Positions 58,602 to 64,000 of a DNA stretch of 64,000 bases are shown piece by piece. Under the pieces are notes generated by a model. The model did not search any database. It saw nothing but the letters and a program-made list of their open reading frames with translations, and was not told where the DNA came from. The stretch is from positions 124,001 through 188,000 of the forward strand of contig NZ_SDPW01000001.1 of assembly GCF_004135645.1 (NCBI RefSeq), read 5' to 3'. Both the position numbers and the translations under genes were made by a program. Origin of the DNA: Senegalimassilia faecalis. GTDB taxonomy: Bacteria > Actinomycetota > Coriobacteriia > Coriobacteriales > Eggerthellaceae. Numbering within the stretch: position 1 is the stretch's first letter; each line of letters begins with the position of its first letter.

Positions 58602-58812
58602 GTGCCATCTCCTTCGTTGAGGCCATCTCGTCTTAAGAGAAAATCACATAGCATTCTGACATGTTCACGTTATTGCTACCGTTTAAGTTTCGTTTTTGCT
58701 CACGAACGGTACCTTTCAAGGTGTCGAACGCCTTCGGAAAGAGATTCTATATACTAGTTAAAATCAATAATTGCCGTCAGTTGCTCGGCTTCACATACCG
58801 AAAGAAGGATCC

Positions 58813-60276
58813 ATGCCCGAACCCCGTACCGACCTGCTGCGAGCCTTGCCGCAGGTCGAAGAGCTTATGCAGGCCCCGCCGCTCAAGGCGCTTGAGAACA
58901 TCATCCCCCGCGCCATGCTGGTCGACTGCGCGCGCGGCGCCATCGACAGCGTGCGTCAAGGCGTGCTTGCAGGAACCGTCGAAGCCGTTGACGGCGAGGC
59001 CATCTTGGAGGCCGCCTGCCACAGCGCGCTTGCCACGCTGCGCCCGAGCCTGCGCCGCGTCATCAACGCCACCGGCGTGGTCATCCACACGAACCTTGGC
59101 CGAAGCGTGCTGGCCGAATCCGCCGTGCAGGCCGTCGTCGATGCGGCGCGCGGGTATTCCACGCTTGAATACAGCACCCAGCACATGGCGCGCGGCAGCC
59201 GTCACGACCATGTGGAGCACCTCATCTGCACGCTAACCGGCGCCGAGGCGGCCATCGCCGTGAACAACAACGCGGCGGCCGTCATGATGGTGCTAGCCGA
59301 GTTCGCCGCCGGGCACGAGGCCATCGTCAGCCGCGGCGAGCTGGTGGAGATCGGCGGCAGCTTCCGCGTGCCCGACATCATGGCGCAGTCGAACGCACGC
59401 ATGGTGGAGGTGGGCGCCACGAACAAGACGCACGCCTTCGATTACGAGCGCGCCATCACGCCCGACACGGCCATGCTGTTGAAGGTGCACCCGTCGAACT
59501 ACCGCATGATCGGCTTCACCGAAAGCGTGTCGAAAGCCGACCTGCGCCGCATTGCCGACGCCGAAAACGCGCGCCGTCGCGCCGCGGGCAGCTGCGCGCC
59601 CGACGTGCTGGTATACGAGGACCAAGGCTCCGGCGCGTTTCTGCATCTCGACGTGTTCGGCGAATACGCCGAGCCGACCGTGCGCGAGTCGCTTTCCGGC
59701 GGCTGCGACCTGGTGTCGTTTTCCGGCGACAAACTACTAGGCGGCCCGCAAGCCGGCATCATCGTAGGCAAGAAAGCCTACATCGACCGCCTGAAGAAGC
59801 ACCCGCTTGCTCGCGCCATGCGCCTGGACAAGATGACGCTTGCGGCGCTTGAGGCCACGCTGCGCCTGTACCTTGACCCGCAGGCGGCCTTGCAGCAGAT
59901 TCCCACGCTGCGCATGCTCACCGAGGACGCAAGCGTGGTGCACGAGCGCGCCGAAGCGCTCATGCATGCGCTGCGCAAGCACGTTTCCGCACGTCAGGCG
60001 CATCTTGACATCGTGGAGGAAACGGGACGCGCAGGCGGCGGGTCGCTTCCCATGTGCGATATCGACACGTATTGCGTGCGCATGGAGTTCAAAGCCGGCA
60101 ACGCACAGGCCTGCGAAGTGCACCTGCAGCGCAACCGCGAAGTGCCGGTAATCGGGCGCATCAAGCACGAATGCGTGCTGTTCGACGCGCGCACCATCAC
60201 CGAAAGCGACATCCATGAAATCGCCGAAGCCGTCGGAAGCTACTTCGCGACGCTTCCCGGCGCGAAGGAGGCGTAA
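58813..60276 (+). CDS. selA: L-seryl-tRNA(Sec) selenium transferase
   Basis: 487 aa PLP enzyme. The N-terminal tRNA-binding region runs to about 70, then RRVINATGVVIHTNLGRSVL, and the PLP lysine is in VSFSGDKLLGGPQAG. VEIGGSFRVPDIM and VGATNKTH are SelA hallmarks. It converts Ser-tRNA(Sec) to Sec-tRNA(Sec) with selenophosphate from SelD. GAAGGATCC precedes the ATG at 58813. It is 6 nt upstream of selB. Confidence 0.96.
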   Translation: MPEPRTDLLRALPQVEELMQAPPLKALENIIPRAMLVDCARGAIDSVRQGVLAGTVEAVDGEAILEAACHSALATLRPSLRRVINATGVVIHTNLGRSVLAESAVQAVVDAARGYSTLEYSTQHMARGSRHDHVEHLICTLTGAEAAIAVNNNAAAVMMVLAEFAAGHEAIVSRGELVEIGGSFRVPDIMAQSNARMVEVGATNKTHAFDYERAITPDTAMLLKVHPSNYRMIGFTESVSKADLRRIADAENARRRAAGSCAPDVLVYEDQGSGAFLHLDVFGEYAEPTVRESLSGGCDLVSFSGDKLLGGPQAGIIVGKKAYIDRLKKHPLARAMRLDKMTLAALEATLRLYLDPQAALQQIPTLRMLTEDASVVHERAEALMHALRKHVSARQAHLDIVEETGRAGGGSLPMCDIDTYCVRMEFKAGNAQACEVHLQRNREVPVIGRIKHECVLFDARTITESDIHEIAEAVGSYFATLPGAKEA

Positions 60277-60282
60277 AAGCGT

Positions 60283-62226
60283 ATGAGCGAACACGCGAAC
60301 GCCGCCGTGCCCGACCTGGTGCTGGGCACGGCCGGGCACATCGACCACGGCAAATCCACGCTGGTGCAGACGCTTACCGGCACCGACCCCGACCGCCTGG
60401 CCGAAGAGAAGCAGCGCGGCATCACCATCGAGCTGGGGTTCGCGCAGCTGGTGCTGCCCGACGGCACCGCCATGGGCGTGGTGGACGTTCCGGGCCACGA
60501 GAAGTTCGTGCGCCAGATGATCGCCGGGTCCACCGGCATCGACGTGGCGCTGCTGTGCATCGCGGCCGACGACGGCATCATGCCGCAAACCGAAGAGCAC
60601 CTTGCCGTGCTTGAATTGCTTGCCATCCCCACGTGCGTGGTGGCGCTGACGAAGTGCGACCTGGTAGACGACGAATGGGCGGCGTTCATGGCCGACGAGG
60701 TGCGCGGGCGGCTGGCCTCGACGCCCTACGCAAACGCCGACGTGGTGCCAGTATCCAGCCGCACGGGAGCAGGCCTCGACGAGCTGCGCGCGGCCATCCA
60801 GAAAGCCGCGCATGCTACGGCGCGCCGCGCCGCCTCTAGCACGTTGCGACTTCCCATCGACCGCAGCTTCACCATCAAAGGCGCCGGCACCGTTATCACC
60901 GGCACGCTGTGGAGCGGCATTGCCGCCGTTGGCGACGAAGTGGAGATCATGCCCGCCGGCACGCGCACGCGCATCCGCTCCGTGCAGGTGCACGGCAAGC
61001 CCGTCGACGCTGCAGCAGCCGGCCATCGCACGGCGCTCAATCTGAACGCCGTGTCCACCGAGCAGGTGCGCCCTGGTGATTTCCTCTGCACGCCCGGAAG
61101 CGTGGTGCCTACCGACCACTTCGACGTGGACCTGACGTATTTAGGCACGCCGGGAAACGACAAGCCGCTGGAATCCGGCTCGCGCGTGCACGTTGCCCAC
61201 GGCACGAAAGAATGCATCGGCCGCGTGCTGCTCATGGACGGCTTGCCGTCCATCGCGCCAGGTCAAAAGGCGACGGCGCAAATTCGCACCGAGGAGGACC
61301 TGCCGGTTTCATACGGTGACCGGTTCGTGATTCGCTCGTATTCTCCCGTCCATGTCGTCGGCGGCGGCGTGGTGCTGCGCGCCCACCCGCGCCGCACCAC
61401 CACCATAAACGAAGGCGACAAGGCGCTGCTTGAAGCCCTGCGATCAGGCGATGAAGCCGCAGCTGTGCAAGCGGCGTTCGCTCAAGCCGAATACCCCGTC
61501 AGCGCCGGCGAAATCGCCCAAGCAACCGGGCTTTCCGCGGCACGCGCGGCAAAAGAGCTTGCAGCGCTGGTCGAAGCCCGCAACGCACAGCGCATCAGCA
61601 CGGGAAACGCGTCTGCCGAGCTGTTCACCACGAAGCGCCAGCTGCAAAAACTTTCGAAGGCCATCGAGAACGCCCTGCTGAAGTTCCATGCCGCAAACCC
61701 TGCGGCCACGGGCATCGCGAAAGACGCCCTGCGCCAAAGCGTCATGCCCAAAGCCAGCGCCGAGGCGTTCGCCGCCGTGCTGGCTTCCGCCCAAGCGTCC
61801 GGCCAGGCCGTTATGTGCGACGGCCTTGTCAGCCACCCGCAAGCGGGTGCGGGCGCGCGCGTGCTCGAAGAGCAGAACGCGCAGAAGCTGTCCGACATCC
61901 TGCGCGAAGCCGGCGTGAAACCGCCGTTTGCAGCAGACCTGTTCGCCCAAGCCGACCTGGCGCCGAAGCAAGCCTATAAAGCGCTTGGCGTGCTGGAGAA
62001 GCAAGGCCGCATCGAGAAAGTCAACGACGACCTGTTCTTCGACTCCCAAGCGTTCGCAGCGCTGAAAACTGCCGTGGCCGAACAGCTGGCCGACGGCCCC
62101 GCCAGCGCCACCGAGCTCAAAGACGCCATGGGGCTTTCGCGCAAGCATGCTATTCCCGTGCTTGAGCACCTGGACGGCACCGGATTCACGCGCCGCGTCG
62201 GAGACGCCCGCGAACTGGTGAAATAG
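60283..62226 (+). CDS. selB: Selenocysteine-specific elongation factor SelB
   Basis: 647 aa. The GTPase is [21 protein letters not shown] with DVPGHEKFV and TKCDLVDD. EF-Tu-like domains II and III follow, and the C-terminal third contains winged-helix repeats that bind SECIS RNA (ELAALVEARN..., GLSRKHAIPVLEHL). It brings Sec-tRNA(Sec) to SECIS-programmed UGA codons. It begins 6 nt after selA, so selAB is an operon. Confidence 0.96.
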   Translation: MSEHANAAVPDLVLGTAGHIDHGKSTLVQTLTGTDPDRLAEEKQRGITIELGFAQLVLPDGTAMGVVDVPGHEKFVRQMIAGSTGIDVALLCIAADDGIMPQTEEHLAVLELLAIPTCVVALTKCDLVDDEWAAFMADEVRGRLASTPYANADVVPVSSRTGAGLDELRAAIQKAAHATARRAASSTLRLPIDRSFTIKGAGTVITGTLWSGIAAVGDEVEIMPAGTRTRIRSVQVHGKPVDAAAAGHRTALNLNAVSTEQVRPGDFLCTPGSVVPTDHFDVDLTYLGTPGNDKPLESGSRVHVAHGTKECIGRVLLMDGLPSIAPGQKATAQIRTEEDLPVSYGDRFVIRSYSPVHVVGGGVVLRAHPRRTTTINEGDKALLEALRSGDEAAAVQAAFAQAEYPVSAGEIAQATGLSAARAAKELAALVEARNAQRISTGNASAELFTTKRQLQKLSKAIENALLKFHAANPAATGIAKDALRQSVMPKASAEAFAAVLASAQASGQAVMCDGLVSHPQAGAGARVLEEQNAQKLSDILREAGVKPPFAADLFAQADLAPKQAYKALGVLEKQGRIEKVNDDLFFDSQAFAALKTAVAEQLADGPASATELKDAMGLSRKHAIPVLEHLDGTGFTRRVGDARELVK

Positions 62227-62343
62227 CTTTCAATCGCTAGGGTAAGCAATGCAATACGAACAAGACGACGGTTACGCCGAGCCCGCACCTAAGACGACCG
62301 TCAATGCTACATGAGAGTGCGGATGCACGGAATAGCAACCAAA

Positions 62344-62370
62344 CAAAAAGGAGCCCGTTTGGGCTCCTTT
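62344..62370 (-). terminator. Intrinsic terminator of selC
   Basis: A perfect 10-bp stem AAAGGAGCCC / GGGCTCCTTT with loop AAAC, followed on the minus strand by TTGTTT. It lies 8 nt past the encoded CCA. Confidence 0.9.
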
Positions 62371-62378
62371 GCATTTCT

Positions 62379-62475
62379 TGGCGGAGATGCGTGCGAATCG
62401 AACACACCCGAGACGTTCTGCGCGCCTCACAACGGCTTTGAAGGCCGCGGGAACCACCAGGCCCCACCCATCTCC
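62379..62475 (-). tRNA. selC: tRNA-Sec (UCA anticodon)
   Basis: About 97 nt including an encoded CCA (62381-62379). Acceptor GGAGATG pairs with CATCTCC. The anticodon stem CGGC closes loop CTTCAAA, giving anticodon UCA. A long variable arm GAGGCG / CGTCTC and a T loop TTCGATT follow. The long variable arm and UCA anticodon identify tRNA-Sec. It converges on selAB. Confidence 0.95.
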
Positions 62476-62490
62476 GAAAAGGCGTAATAG

Positions 62491-62496
62491 ATTGTA
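62491..62496 (-). promoter_or_regulatory. -10 element of selC
   Basis: TACAAT on the minus strand, about 16 nt before the tRNA 5' end. The -35 (TTCGTG at 17 nt) is poor. Confidence 0.4.
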
Positions 62497-62579
62497 CCGT
62501 AACAGAAGCGTAGCACGAAGTAATTCGATAAACGCACCGACAATTCCGCAAAGAGCGCACGTGAAGGCTTGTTCGCTTG

Positions 62580-63902
62580 CTATTTGTAGTATGGCAAGAC
62601 CAGATTTCCCACAAGCGCAACGCCCATGAAACCCACGGCAAACAAGACAACGGCAGCAATGATATGGGCCCGATAGGAACGGCGCCGCACCCTCGGCAGC
62701 ACTCGATAGACAGGACGCGGATCGAACAACAAAGGCATCGGGCTGATAAACAACAACCAGGTAAAGGCGAAGGTTACAGCTCGAGCAGGTATCGGCAGCA
62801 GCGCGGTGTCCCCACTTGTGTTAAATATAGAGTTCACGCAAATCACTGCAAGCAAAACTACCAAAATGATAAGCAAAACATCCCACGAAAAACCCAACCA
62901 ATAAGGAACTCGCGAAAACAACTTTCGCATGTTCACTTTTACCGAAGATTTCGTCTTGACCGGCGCCGGCATACCCCCCTGGCTGGCAGCGGAAATCGGC
63001 TCTTCATGCGGCACCACACAAGCCTCAACACTTTTGCAGCTTATATCAATGCCCACATCATAGGGGTCGCCACAAGCGATAGCATCTGATGACTGTTGCA
63101 CAACTGCGATAGACGAATCAAACGCCCGAGCCAACGCCTTGACCGACTGGAAGCGGTCGGCAGGGTCAAACGAAACGGCCTGCAGAACAACATCACGCAG
63201 TACCGAAGGCACGTTGTGCGTAGCCAGCACTTGAGCGATATGGTTTACTTCAGGCGTCTCTTCGCATAATAGGTAAAACAGCAGCATGCCCAGCGCGTAT
63301 ACATCGCTGCGCTCGTCGGTTTGGCCGTAGCCGAACTGCTCGGGCGGCGCATAGGCACGCGTGCCGAAATGCTTCGTGTCGGTAGTGGCATCCGCATCAA
63401 AGGTGCGCGCGATGCCCAGGTCGATGACGAACACCGCATTGCCTTCAACCATGAAGTTTGACGGCTTGATGTCGCGATGGATAAGCGGCGGGTCGAAACG
63501 CTCGTGCAGCTCGCAAACGGCATCGCACACCTCAGGAAACAACCGCTTCGCCAGTTCAATGGACGGGTCGCGCTCGTACACCACGTCGGCAAGCGTTTTG
63601 CCCGGTACGCATTCCATGACCACTGCATCCTGTTCACCGACGCTGTAGCAATCGAAGATGCGTGGAAGGTGCAGGAAGCGCGCACCTTGGCGCTGCGCAT
63701 CCAAGATGCGCCGATACGCTCCGCCAAGGCCCGCTTCGCAATCGAAATATTTGCGAATGTACGGGCCTTGTTCCGAGCCGTTTTGACCGACGAAGAACAC
63801 GCGCTCAGTGCGCTCGAGCTGGCCGTTTTTCAGCACGGCGTCAACGCGATAGCACTCGTCGCGCGCCAGGGAATCAAGTTGTTGCTGGAGTTCGTCATTC
63901 AT
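62580..63902 (-). CDS. Serine/threonine protein kinase with C-terminal membrane anchor
   Basis: 440 aa from MNDELQQQLDSLARD; the longer frame lacks support. The Hanks-type kinase has IRKYF in the VAIK position, catalytic loop PPLIHRDIKPSNFM, VIDLGIAR in place of DFG and GTRAYAPPEQ in the APE position. The glycine-rich loop is poorly conserved. After about residue 310 come a linker and three or four membrane helices, without PASTA domains. Its targets are unknown. Confidence 0.85.
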   Translation of the reverse strand: MNDELQQQLDSLARDECYRVDAVLKNGQLERTERVFFVGQNGSEQGPYIRKYFDCEAGLGGAYRRILDAQRQGARFLHLPRIFDCYSVGEQDAVVMECVPGKTLADVVYERDPSIELAKRLFPEVCDAVCELHERFDPPLIHRDIKPSNFMVEGNAVFVIDLGIARTFDADATTDTKHFGTRAYAPPEQFGYGQTDERSDVYALGMLLFYLLCEETPEVNHIAQVLATHNVPSVLRDVVLQAVSFDPADRFQSVKALARAFDSSIAVVQQSSDAIACGDPYDVGIDISCKSVEACVVPHEEPISAASQGGMPAPVKTKSSVKVNMRKLFSRVPYWLGFSWDVLLIILVVLLAVICVNSIFNTSGDTALLPIPARAVTFAFTWLLFISPMPLLFDPRPVYRVLPRVRRRSYRAHIIAAVVLFAVGFMGVALVGNLVLPYYK

Positions 63903-63954
63903 AACTGAAATGGTACCAGAAGTACGCCGGATGCGCGGCTGCGCCGTGGGCGGC

Positions 63955-64000
63955 TTATTCCGTGATGGTTTGCTCGTGAAACGCGTACAGCTGCTCATCG
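63955..64000 (-). CDS. C-terminal end of a gene entering from beyond the window
   Basis: The minus strand reads ...DEQLYAFHEQTITE followed by TAA at 63957-63955, open to the window edge, 52 nt upstream of the kinase start. Only 15 codons are visible, so identity and reality are uncertain. Confidence 0.35.
   Translation of the reverse strand, partial: DEQLYAFHEQTITE

Noticed and set aside
58661-59236. 191-codon frame overlapping the selA start
   Set aside because: A shadow in another frame of selA; low-complexity Arg/Ser/Ala.

Overview
The window is a stretch of high-GC Gram-positive chromosome. Gene content points to an anaerobic actinobacterium of the Coriobacteriia/Eggerthellaceae type (inference). 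The pointers are an actinobacterial-type integration host factor (mIHF), RNase J, HrcA/CIRCE heat-shock control, PyrR attenuation, the B-type dihydroorotate dehydrogenase (PyrD+PyrK), a FocA-type transporter and a complete selenocysteine system. No rRNA, CRISPR array, phage or intact insertion sequence was seen. Almost all of 1-43.8 kb is housekeeping on the minus strand.

Layout. 1-10.3 kb: pgsA (cut by the window edge), rimO, yajQ, a RodZ-like protein, ftsK, RNase J, dapA, dapB. 10.4-14.4 kb: pnp, rpsO, a TSCPD protein, recO. 14.4-23.5 kb: a zinc-ribbon/PASTA membrane protein, era, dgkA-like, ybeY, phoH, mtaB, rsmE, dnaJ, hrcA, with CIRCE upstream of hrcA. 23.5-33.5 kb: hemW, dusB, a small membrane protein, lepA, a CxxCH lipoprotein, rpsT (plus strand), holA, comEC, comEA. 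33.7-36.4 kb: thiI, a structured intergenic RNA element, rpoZ, gmk, mihF.

36.5-49.4 kb holds all of de novo UMP synthesis in two blocks: carA-carB / pyrK-pyrD-pyrF and pyrR-pyrB-pyrC. carA and pyrR are each preceded by a nearly identical PyrR-binding leader motif followed by an intrinsic terminator, so both look PyrR-attenuated. A plus-strand MFS transporter and a truncated tandem copy sit between the blocks, next to a REP-like palindrome. A 159-bp MITE-like inverted repeat and a GT4 glycosyltransferase follow.

51-62.5 kb is a selenium island: an EF2568-type aminotransferase V/cysteine desulfurase, an HgdC-type ATPase activase, selD, a DUF3343 protein, yedF, an HgdB-like (double-cubane type) protein, focA, selA, selB and selC (tRNA-Sec). 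selD contains an in-frame UGA in the GGU motif of selenoprotein SelD, followed by a possible SECIS hairpin. The organism therefore uses selenocysteine to make the enzyme that supplies selenophosphate. The island also has an elaborate nested inverted repeat between convergent selD and the DUF3343 gene, and a shared 18-bp repeat just after both genes of the activase/HgdB pair. The window ends in a membrane-anchored Ser/Thr protein kinase.

Most confident: the named housekeeping genes, the Sec machinery, CIRCE and the PyrR leaders. Most speculative: the functions of the intergenic structured elements and of the HgdB/HgdC pair.
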